Positions 8,843 to 17,203 of a stretch of DNA of 64,000 nt are shown here, one piece after another. Under the pieces are notes generated by a model, which saw only the letters and a list, made by a program, of their open reading frames with translations, was not told the DNA's origin and searched no databases. The number at the start of each line of letters is the position of its first letter. The stretch's first letter is position 1. The position numbers and the translations under genes are program-made. The DNA lies in the NCBI GenBank assembly GCA_902521355.1, contig CABYRT010000003.1, positions 51,790 to 115,789 of the forward strand. Reading direction: 5' to 3'. This stretch comes from an uncultured Pelagibacteraceae bacterium. Its GTDB lineage: Bacteria > Pseudomonadota > Alphaproteobacteria > Pelagibacterales > Pelagibacteraceae.

Positions 8843-10105
8843 ATGAGCAGCGAAACAAAACAAATACTTACAACTGACGGAATTCCTTTAGAGATAAGCT
8901 TAAAAAAAGCTGAAAGAAAAAACAAAATTAAAGCATTTTTACTAGTAGCTCCTTTACTATTATTTTTGATTATCACTTATATTTTTCCAATTGGAGAAAT
9001 GTTTACAAGAAGTATTGATGATAAAATGATTACAAATATGCTTCCAAAAACATTTAAGTCTATGGAAACATGGGACGGTAAAGAGCTTCCATCCGAAGAA
9101 GTATTTGCTTCGTTCTTATCTGATTTTAAAATTCTTGTAGAAAAAAAAGAACATGGAAAATTAGCTCAAAGACTTAATAAAGAAAAAAATGGGTTCAACA
9201 CCATTACAAAAAAATTATTCAGACAGGTAAAAAGAAATAAAATCGACGAGACACAAAGTATTAAAGAACAAATAATGAAAGTTCACAAGAGATGGAGAAA
9301 TGTAGAATATTGGCAAGCAATTAAAAGAACTGCACCTCCTTATACTTCAGCTAAATATTTAAAAGCTATGGATATGTATTTAAATGAGGATAACAAAATT
9401 ACTCAAGTTAGTGAGGATAGAAGAATACATAGAATTTTATGGTTGAGAACTGTAGAGGTTGCTTTCTTTGTTACTGTCTTTTGTTTTTTAATGGGTTACC
9501 CAATAGCCCATCTACTAGCAACACTCCCGATGAAGTACAGTAATTTATTAATGATTTGCGTTCTACTTCCATTTTGGACATCATTATTAGTTAGAACAGC
9601 TAGCTGGATGATTTTACTTCAACAACAAGGAGTAGTTAATGATTTCTTTGTAATGATTGGGCTCGTGGCAGACGATAATAGGCCAGAAATGATGTACAAT
9701 AAAGTTGGAACTTATGTTGCAATGACACAAATTCTATTACCGTTTATGGTTTTACCACTCTACAGCGTAATGAAAACTATCTCGCCAAGTTTAATGAGAG
9801 CAGGCAAATCTCTTGGTGGAACACCTTTTGTAGCCTTTTGGAAAGTATATTTTCCATTAACAATTCCAGGAATTGGGGCAGGTTGTCTTTTAGTTTTTAT
9901 TTTGGCAATAGGATATTACATTACACCTGCATTAGTTGGGGGAGCATCAGGAACTTTAATTAGTAACCAAATTGCATATCATATGAAAACTACTTTAGAT
10001 TGGAGTTTTGCTTCAGCGATGGGGCTTATGTTGCTTGGAGGAGTTTTGGTTATCTATTGGCTTTATAATAAATTAGTTGGAGTTGATAATATTAAGTTAG
10101 GTTAG
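8843..10105 (+). CDS. ABC transporter permease, PotB type, with ~140 aa insertion after TM1
   Basis: BPD permease core (MRAGKSLGGTPFVAFWKVYFPLTIPG EAA-like loop). Confidence 0.9.
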   Translation: MSSETKQILTTDGIPLEISLKKAERKNKIKAFLLVAPLLLFLIITYIFPIGEMFTRSIDDKMITNMLPKTFKSMETWDGKELPSEEVFASFLSDFKILVEKKEHGKLAQRLNKEKNGFNTITKKLFRQVKRNKIDETQSIKEQIMKVHKRWRNVEYWQAIKRTAPPYTSAKYLKAMDMYLNEDNKITQVSEDRRIHRILWLRTVEVAFFVTVFCFLMGYPIAHLLATLPMKYSNLLMICVLLPFWTSLLVRTASWMILLQQQGVVNDFFVMIGLVADDNRPEMMYNKVGTYVAMTQILLPFMVLPLYSVMKTISPSLMRAGKSLGGTPFVAFWKVYFPLTIPGIGAGCLLVFILAIGYYITPALVGGASGTLISNQIAYHMKTTLDWSFASAMGLMLLGGVLVIYWLYNKLVGVDNIKLG

Positions 10106-10106
10106 T

Positions 10107-10961
10107 ATGGCATTACCAAAGTATACAGAAACTAGATATAGAATTTGGCACTACTTTTACATTGCTATATGTACTTTTGTTTTTATTTTTTTAATAGCAC
10201 CTTTGTTTGTAATATTTCCATTATCATTTAATGCGGAAGAGTTTCTTGTTTTTTCAGAAGGAATGAAGAATTTAGACCCAGATGCTTTTTCCTTAAGATG
10301 GTACAAAGATATGGTTTACGGTACAAAAAACCCATGGGGGCTCGCTGCAAAGAATAGTTTTATTATTGCTATATTTGCAACTTTAGGATCAGTAATTTTA
10401 GGAACGGTTGCTGCATTAGGATTGAGCAGCAGACACATGCCTTTTAAAGGAATAATAATGGCAACTTTGATTTCACCAATGATAGTTCCACTTATTATAT
10501 CAGGTGTTGCAATATTCTTTTTTATGGCAAAGGCAGGTTTAGCGGCAACTCATACAGGAATAGTTTTAGCTCATATAATTTTAGGAACACCTTTCGTTGT
10601 AATAACAGTTACTGCAACATTATCAGGTTTTGATCATAGTGTGACGAGAGCAGCAGCCAGTTTAGGTAGCAATCCAGTAAATACATTTATGAAAGTAACA
10701 CTTCCATTAATTTTGCCTGGGGTAATATCAGGAGGTTTATTTGCTTTTGTAACTTCTTTTGATGAAGTTGTAGTCGTTTTATTTTTAGCTGGTCTTGAAA
10801 ACACAACAATTCCAATTCAAATGTGGACAGGTTTAAGAGAACAATTAAGCCCTACAATTCTAGCAGTTGCTACATGTTTAATCGTTTTATCAACCTTAAT
10901 ATTAATTAGTGCTGAATTATTAAGAAGAAGATCGGAACGTTTAAGAGGAATTAATAGATAA
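10107..10961 (+). CDS. ABC transporter permease, PotC type
   Basis: EAA-like loop TRAAASLGSNPVNTFMKVTLPLILPG. Confidence 0.92.
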   Translation: MALPKYTETRYRIWHYFYIAICTFVFIFLIAPLFVIFPLSFNAEEFLVFSEGMKNLDPDAFSLRWYKDMVYGTKNPWGLAAKNSFIIAIFATLGSVILGTVAALGLSSRHMPFKGIIMATLISPMIVPLIISGVAIFFFMAKAGLAATHTGIVLAHIILGTPFVVITVTATLSGFDHSVTRAAASLGSNPVNTFMKVTLPLILPGVISGGLFAFVTSFDEVVVVLFLAGLENTTIPIQMWTGLREQLSPTILAVATCLIVLSTLILISAELLRRRSERLRGINR

Positions 10962-12086
10962 TTAATTTACAGACTCGATTACTGTTGCAATACCCATACC
11001 TAAACCAATACATTGAGTAGATAAAGCATATTTCTTATTTTCACGTCTAAGTAAATCTGCAGCTTTGCCAGTTATTCTCGCTCCTGTTGCTCCTAGAGGG
11101 TGTCCCAGTGCTAAAGCTCCACCATCTAAATTAGCTTTTTTTTGATCGATACCAAGATCTTTTAAGCATGCTATTGATTGAGAAGCAAAAGCTTCATTAA
11201 TCTCTACAATATCGATATCATTAATTGATAAATTTGCTCTCTCTAATGCTTTCTTAGTTGCTCCTATAGGTCCAAGTCCCATTACATCTGGTTCACATCC
11301 TTTAACTCCAGTTGAAACAATTCTAGCTAAAATCTCTAAACCATTTTCTTTTGCATAGCTTTCTTCACATATCAATGTTGCTGCTGCTCCATCGGTAAGA
11401 GGTGAGGATGTTGCTGCAGTAACAGTTCCTTCTTGATCAAATGCAAGTTTTAAACCATCTAAAGTTTCTTGATTACTTTTTGGACGTATGTTTCCATCTT
11501 TTGTACAACCAGCGATTTCAACGATTTCATTTTTAAATTTACCATTAACTTCAGCTTCATTGGCTTTTTGATGACTTTGAATTGCAAACTCTTGTTGTTC
11601 AGTTCTTGAAATTTTATATCTCTTGGCAACATTTTCAGCAGTTATTCCCATTGAAAAATAGACATTTGGATTTTCTTTATCTGTGTAAGGATAAGGTATT
11701 GGTTCAAAGCCAGTTGTAACCCTAGTCATACTTTCAACACCTCCACATACGAAAACTTTTCCTGCGCCCATTGCTATTTTACCTGCTGCAACATGAATAG
11801 CTTCCATAGATGAACCACACCATCTATCGACAGTCATTCCAGACGTATGTATTTCCATTCCAGATAAAAATGTTGTGAGTTTCCCAATATTAAAACTCTG
11901 CTCTCCAACCTGGAAAGCACACCCAACAACAATATCTTCTATATCAGCAGGATTTACTTTAGTTTTAGATACAAGATTTTTAACAACTTCTGCAAACATA
12001 TTTACAGGCTTAACATCAATTAATTCGCCTTTTCTTGCCATTGTAAAAGGTGATCTTGAATATCCTGCTATAACTGCTCTTTTCAT
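10962..12086 (-). CDS. Acetyl-CoA acetyltransferase/thiolase family
   Basis: DRWCGSSMEAIHVAAG (active Cys), NEAFASQS, GGALALGHPLGATGAR motifs. Confidence 0.92.
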   Translation of the reverse strand: MKRAVIAGYSRSPFTMARKGELIDVKPVNMFAEVVKNLVSKTKVNPADIEDIVVGCAFQVGEQSFNIGKLTTFLSGMEIHTSGMTVDRWCGSSMEAIHVAAGKIAMGAGKVFVCGGVESMTRVTTGFEPIPYPYTDKENPNVYFSMGITAENVAKRYKISRTEQQEFAIQSHQKANEAEVNGKFKNEIVEIAGCTKDGNIRPKSNQETLDGLKLAFDQEGTVTAATSSPLTDGAAATLICEESYAKENGLEILARIVSTGVKGCEPDVMGLGPIGATKKALERANLSINDIDIVEINEAFASQSIACLKDLGIDQKKANLDGGALALGHPLGATGARITGKAADLLRRENKKYALSTQCIGLGMGIATVIESVN

Positions 12087-12109
12087 ATAAGACTTATACC
12101 CACTAATTA

Positions 12110-13273
12110 TTATTTTGAAAATGGTAAAGAGGACACAATTCCTTTTCTTAATTTATTATCAGGAGTGTGAACTAAAACTTCTGATCCTGTTTTGCAAAAT
12201 TCATTTAAAATCATAGATAAACCAATATTTTTTTTGAATTTTGGAGAATAAATCCCTGAAGTAATTTTACCAATTAATTTCTTATCTTTTGAATAAAGTG
12301 GAAAAGGAATTGAACATGGAGGACAATCTACACCATCAAATAATACTCCTTTTAATTTTTGTTTTACACCTTGTTTCTTAATATTATCTAAAGCATTTTT
12401 TCCAATGAAATCATGATCGCTTTTGTCACTACAATATTTTTCTAAGTTACATTCAATTGGATTATTTTCTTTTGTAAAATCATTTCCATATGACATTAAT
12501 CCTGCTTCTATTCTGTCAATTAAATTTGGGCATCCTGGAGCAATGTTAAATTCTTTCCCCGCTTTCCATATTATATCCCAAATTTTTTCTCCCATTTCAT
12601 TTTTGTCGAAGTAATCTTCAAAGCATTTAAAATAAATCTCAAATCCATCTTGTTTGCTGTATCCTGATCTTGCAATAACTTGTTTAGTTCCTAAAAAATC
12701 AAATATTCTAAAATTAAAAAATTTTAATTTTCTAATATCTTCTCCGAATATTGATGCCATCAAATCTTCAGACTTTGGACCTTGTACTGCAAGAGGATAT
12801 ACATCTGGTTCTGTTATGCTCACATTTAGATTTAAACCAACAGCAATACCTTTTGCCCAAAGTAATACATCGGAATCTGCTATTGAAATCCAAAACATAT
12901 CATCATCTAACTTTAACAACACTGGATCATTTATCATTCCAGCATTTTCATCTATCATAGGAATATAAAAACATTTTCCAGTCTCCATATTTTTTAAAGA
13001 TCTTGGCGTCATTTTTTGTACTAATAAACTAGCGTCTGGACCTGATATCTGAACTTGTCTTTGACAAGAAACATCCCATAGCTGAACATGCTCATTTAAA
13101 TGCCAATAATCATCCTCAACAGATTTCTGAAATCTTTTTGGTAAGAGCATATGATTTACAACAGTAAAATCAGTTACACCACATTCTTCAACTCTCTTGG
13201 TGTAAGGAGTTCTTCTTATTCTCCTAGACATATTTAGTTTTGTGCTAATTTTGCTTTGTATCAACGAAGCCAT
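12110..13273 (-). CDS. GcvT/aminomethyltransferase family, DMSP demethylase (DmdA)-like
   Basis: RRIRRTPYTKRVEECGVTDFTVVNHMLLP and EHVQLWDVSCQRQVQISG strongly recall Pelagibacter DmdA; paralog versus ortholog not resolved. Confidence 0.7.
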   Translation of the reverse strand: MASLIQSKISTKLNMSRRIRRTPYTKRVEECGVTDFTVVNHMLLPKRFQKSVEDDYWHLNEHVQLWDVSCQRQVQISGPDASLLVQKMTPRSLKNMETGKCFYIPMIDENAGMINDPVLLKLDDDMFWISIADSDVLLWAKGIAVGLNLNVSITEPDVYPLAVQGPKSEDLMASIFGEDIRKLKFFNFRIFDFLGTKQVIARSGYSKQDGFEIYFKCFEDYFDKNEMGEKIWDIIWKAGKEFNIAPGCPNLIDRIEAGLMSYGNDFTKENNPIECNLEKYCSDKSDHDFIGKNALDNIKKQGVKQKLKGVLFDGVDCPPCSIPFPLYSKDKKLIGKITSGIYSPKFKKNIGLSMILNEFCKTGSEVLVHTPDNKLRKGIVSSLPFSK

Positions 13274-13276
13274 ATA

Positions 13277-13612
13277 TTATTTTGACCACCAAACTGTATA
13301 GCTGTTAGGAGAAATTATTATTGGCAAGTGATAATTTTTTTTATTATCAGTCATTTTAAATTTTACGACTATTTCACCCACAATTTTTTTCTTTTTAAAG
13401 TATCTTTTAATATCACAAATCATTTCATAATCGCATTTACAATCTTTTTTGCTAAGATTGAAATGCTGATTAATCCTACCATTTCCATCAGTCTTTGTAT
13501 TCAAAAAAAGCTTTTTTAATTTTGAGGATTGTATTTGATAAATCTTTACTTTGACGTTACTTGCATGAGTTCCATCAGAACCATTCAATAAATGTGAGCT
13601 AAATTTTGCCAT
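13277..13612 (-). CDS. Transthyretin-like / hydroxyisourate hydrolase family protein lacking the YRGS C-terminus
   Basis: FSSHLLNGSDGTHASNVKVKIY N-terminus and YHLPIIISPNSYTVWWSK C-terminus align with HIUase but end WWSK. Confidence 0.7.
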   Translation of the reverse strand: MAKFSSHLLNGSDGTHASNVKVKIYQIQSSKLKKLFLNTKTDGNGRINQHFNLSKKDCKCDYEMICDIKRYFKKKKIVGEIVVKFKMTDNKKNYHLPIIISPNSYTVWWSK

Positions 13613-13613
13613 T

Positions 13614-15353
13614 TTACTCTATTGAAGATTTCTCTCTCTTACTGGCCACAGCAGCAACAATTGGACTTAATACTGGTTTAGCTTTTACATTTACACAAGC
13701 TGTTTTACCGCTTGCAATAGCCCTTTTTAGTGCTGGACCCAATTCTTCTCTTTTCGTTACTAATTCTCCATGACCCCCAAAACCTTCAAATATACTGTGG
13801 AAAGGTATATCTCTAAAGTCTGTTGCAACTCTTTTTCCGCTTTCAAATAGTCTTTCTTGTTGTTGACCAATTGATGCTAAGCCACCATTATTGTCAATAA
13901 CAACAACGATTGGTTTCTTTTCAAAAAATGCAGTTTCTATAGACATGCCACCAGATAAAAAGGCACCATCTCCACTAATTAAAATTACATTCGATTTAGG
14001 ATTATTATTTTTTGCAGATAATGCAAATGATACACCAACACCCAGCATACTAAATGTGCCTGGATGTAAAATTCCACCCAATTTTTTTCCTTGAGCTCCT
14101 GCTAAATTTATAGCGATCTCCGACCAGAAATGAGTATTTCCTCCATCAATTACAAGCCAATCTTTCTCATCCATTGCGTCTTGAACGTCTAACGCTAATT
14201 GTAGCGGATGAATTTTTCCTCCATTTTTTTTTGCTTTATCTGCTTCAATCTTTAATTCATTTAAAGATTTATCCACCCAATCTTTTTTTTTATTTTTATT
14301 ATCTTGAAACCAACTATTTCCTAAATTCCATTTATTATTTTTCTTTAAATTACATAGGGTATCCAAAAATATTCCTGGATCACATAAAAGGTTATGATCA
14401 GCCGCTCTATTAAACTCAATTTCTTCATGGGAACCGTTAATACAAACTAACGTTGTTGTTTTTGGAATGAAAGGAGGGTTGCCAAAATTCATTTGGTTAT
14501 CTAACCTTGCACCAATCATTAAAACTAAATCTGAATTATGCAATGCAAATTCTGAGGGTGGATATTGGTGAATATCTGCTAAACCCATATATGCATTTGC
14601 CTCTTCCCCCAAAAGTTTTTGATGGTATGGCACATTAAAAACTGGAATATTTAAACTTTCACCCGCAGTCTCTAAATTTTTTTCTGAGTTTGACCACCAA
14701 ACACCATGTCCTCCAATTATGACAGGTTTTTTTGCATTACATGCTAGCTCAAGTATTTTTGATATAGCATTTGGATCTGGCCATGCTTTAGCAACTGGCT
14801 TTGCTTTATGTGAAAATGGTCTTTCTTCAAGTCCAACATTTTCCTCAAATGAAGAAAACATTATATCCACTGGTAAACTTAGATGAACGGCCCCAGGATA
14901 TCCATTCGTTGCAATTCTGTAAGCTTTGTCAACAAATTCTCTAATTCTTGTTCCATCTGTAATGCTTGCACTATATTTTGTAAGAGGAGCAGCTATTGAA
15001 ACATCATCAATTTCTTTAAAGCCACCTGACCCTTGTCTTTTTAAACTACTTGATCCGGTTATATAAATTATTGGAGTTCTTTCTCCCCATGCTTCCATCA
15101 TGGATGGTACTGCATTTGCAAAACCTTCTGGTCCAACTAAACATACAGATGGTTTTCTTGTAATTCTTGTGTGTCCATCTGCCAAGTGTCCAGCTATTTG
15201 TTCATGAGGACAATTAACCACATCAATTTGACATTCCATGAAACCTTCAATAGCAGGATTACAAAACCCACCAGATAGAGTAAAAACTTTATTAATACCT
15301 TTATCTTTTAATGCTCTTGCAATTAATGCTCCGCCTCTTATTTTTTTTTCCAT
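13614..15353 (-). CDS. Thiamine-diphosphate-dependent enzyme, acetolactate synthase large-subunit-like
   Basis: CPHEQIAGHLADGHTR (catalytic Glu), GDGAFLSGG...IDNNGG ThDP-binding motif. Confidence 0.88.
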   Translation of the reverse strand: MEKKIRGGALIARALKDKGINKVFTLSGGFCNPAIEGFMECQIDVVNCPHEQIAGHLADGHTRITRKPSVCLVGPEGFANAVPSMMEAWGERTPIIYITGSSSLKRQGSGGFKEIDDVSIAAPLTKYSASITDGTRIREFVDKAYRIATNGYPGAVHLSLPVDIMFSSFEENVGLEERPFSHKAKPVAKAWPDPNAISKILELACNAKKPVIIGGHGVWWSNSEKNLETAGESLNIPVFNVPYHQKLLGEEANAYMGLADIHQYPPSEFALHNSDLVLMIGARLDNQMNFGNPPFIPKTTTLVCINGSHEEIEFNRAADHNLLCDPGIFLDTLCNLKKNNKWNLGNSWFQDNKNKKKDWVDKSLNELKIEADKAKKNGGKIHPLQLALDVQDAMDEKDWLVIDGGNTHFWSEIAINLAGAQGKKLGGILHPGTFSMLGVGVSFALSAKNNNPKSNVILISGDGAFLSGGMSIETAFFEKKPIVVVIDNNGGLASIGQQQERLFESGKRVATDFRDIPFHSIFEGFGGHGELVTKREELGPALKRAIASGKTACVNVKAKPVLSPIVAAVASKREKSSIE

Positions 15354-15354
15354 A

Positions 15355-16515
15355 TTAGTAAGTTGTATTCATAAAAAGTTTTTGTTCGATTATATCAGAA
15401 GAAACTTCATTAATATCATTTAATCCAACCAAACCTAGTGTTGTGCTGGTTTCTTCTTTTATTATGTCTACAATTCTTCTTAGCCCGCTAGCACCATCAG
15501 CGCCCATGGCATACATTACAGGCCTTCCAATCATTGAAAAATCTGCTCCTAAAGCTAATGATCTAACAATATCGCTACCACTTCTTATCCCACTATCAAA
15601 AATAATCGGAAAATTATTTCCTACTGCCTCTCTAATAAAAGGTAAAATGTTTATTGCTGCTGAGGCACTATCTAATTGTCTACCTCCATGATTTGAAACT
15701 TGGATAGCATCAGCGCCCATTTCTTTAATTTTAACTGCATCATCTGATGACATAACACCTTTTACAATTAATTTGCCTTTCCATTTATTTCTTACTCTTT
15801 TTAGAGTTTCCCAATCTGTTTTTCCTCTACTTTCTTTTCTTTTAAAAATACCTTTTCCACTTTTTGAAGTCTCGTAATTCATTGGCTTTGGTATTCCATT
15901 AAGCAATGTAGATATTGACCAAACTGGATGAGTTGCAAAATCAAAAAATTGTTTAGGTCCAATTTTAAATGGATATGAGAATCCATTTTTATCATCTCTA
16001 GTTCTCCTAGATAAAACCGGAACATCAACAGTAAGTATAGCAACTTCATAACCAGTTTTTTCTGCTCTATCGAGCAATTCCATGACAAAAGCTTCATCCT
16101 GAAAAATATAAAGTTGAAGCCACGAATGACCTTCTGAAAGTTCATACATTTTTTCTAAGGTAGTTGTGGATGCCATCGATACACAAGTTGGTATATTATT
16201 TCTTGTACTCTCTTTTGCCAGCATTGAGTCTGCACCTGGCCATGAAAGATTTGTCATACCCATTGGGGCAAAACCAAATGGATAGTCATAGTTAAATCCA
16301 AGAATATTTTTTTTTAGTTTTCTTTCCTCTACATTTCTTAGAACTCTTGGCTCAAGACGTATTTGATCTAAAGCAAAACTATTAATTTCTGATAACTTTT
16401 CATCTCCAGATGCGCCATCAATAAAATCATAAATTATCTTTGGCAATCTTTTCTTTGATAGTTTTTTTGCGTCTTCAATGCTAAAAATTTTATTACTGGC
16501 TTTAATGTTATCCAT
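15355..16515 (-). CDS. FMN-dependent alpha-hydroxyacid dehydrogenase/oxidase family
   Basis: VSNHGGRQLD active-site motif, FDSGIRSGSDIVRSLALGAD. Confidence 0.92.
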   Translation of the reverse strand: MDNIKASNKIFSIEDAKKLSKKRLPKIIYDFIDGASGDEKLSEINSFALDQIRLEPRVLRNVEERKLKKNILGFNYDYPFGFAPMGMTNLSWPGADSMLAKESTRNNIPTCVSMASTTTLEKMYELSEGHSWLQLYIFQDEAFVMELLDRAEKTGYEVAILTVDVPVLSRRTRDDKNGFSYPFKIGPKQFFDFATHPVWSISTLLNGIPKPMNYETSKSGKGIFKRKESRGKTDWETLKRVRNKWKGKLIVKGVMSSDDAVKIKEMGADAIQVSNHGGRQLDSASAAINILPFIREAVGNNFPIIFDSGIRSGSDIVRSLALGADFSMIGRPVMYAMGADGASGLRRIVDIIKEETSTTLGLVGLNDINEVSSDIIEQKLFMNTTY

Positions 16516-17203
16516 TTAAATTTTTTATATATGTTTTTAAACTTATCTTATCATGTCTAGTCACATAATAAGCGTCATGATTAATTCTTGAAGAATAAAC
16601 CTCTGAAGGAACTCCGTCAATAAAAAGCACAGCTACACCATCATCAATGGCTATTCCATCTGGCAAATTTCCGTCTTTAATTTCTGAAATAAATTGTCGA
16701 AGTCGATTATTATCTGAAGAATGAGGAGTGCAACTTCCATCTAAAAAATTTATTCCTTTTAATGGACTTAGCTCTTTATCGACCGAGTCTGATAATATCC
16801 AATCAAACCAACAGACGGCTCCTGCGCTTATTCCACTCAGAATTATTCCCTTTTCATATGCATCTTTAAATACTTTGATAAGATTATGTCTTTTCCAAAT
16901 ATTAATCATGTTAGAGGTATTACCACCTCCTACATAAATTATATCTTTGTTCATCAGCCATTCATTAAAACCTTCCACACTTGAACATAGATTAAAATGA
17001 GATAATTTAAATTTATGCGATTTAAATCTTTTATAAAAAAGATCGGTCTTTTCTTGATTATCATTGCTTGCTGTAGGTAGAAAACCAATATTGATTTTTG
17101 TTTTATTAACTTGATTTATAACATATTCATCCAAGTCTTCGTCAGACGAATGTGTAAATCCACCACCACCAATTGCTATTATTATTTTTTTATTCCTGAC
17201 CAC
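16508..17203 (-). CDS. Peptidase S51 (dipeptidase E/cyanophycinase) family
   Basis: IAIGGGG N-terminus, GGGNT, ILSGISAGAVCWF nucleophile elbow. Confidence 0.8.
   Translation of the reverse strand: MVRNKKIIIAIGGGGFTHSSDEDLDEYVINQVNKTKINIGFLPTASNDNQEKTDLFYKRFKSHKFKLSHFNLCSSVEGFNEWLMNKDIIYVGGGNTSNMINIWKRHNLIKVFKDAYEKGIILSGISAGAVCWFDWILSDSVDKELSPLKGINFLDGSCTPHSSDNNRLRQFISEIKDGNLPDGIAIDDGVAVLFIDGVPSEVYSSRINHDAYYVTRHDKISLKTYIKNLNG

Noticed and set aside
12654-12968. Plus-strand ORFs 12654-12968 and 12751-12960
   Set aside because: Antisense to the DmdA-like gene, mutually overlapping, no supporting signals.
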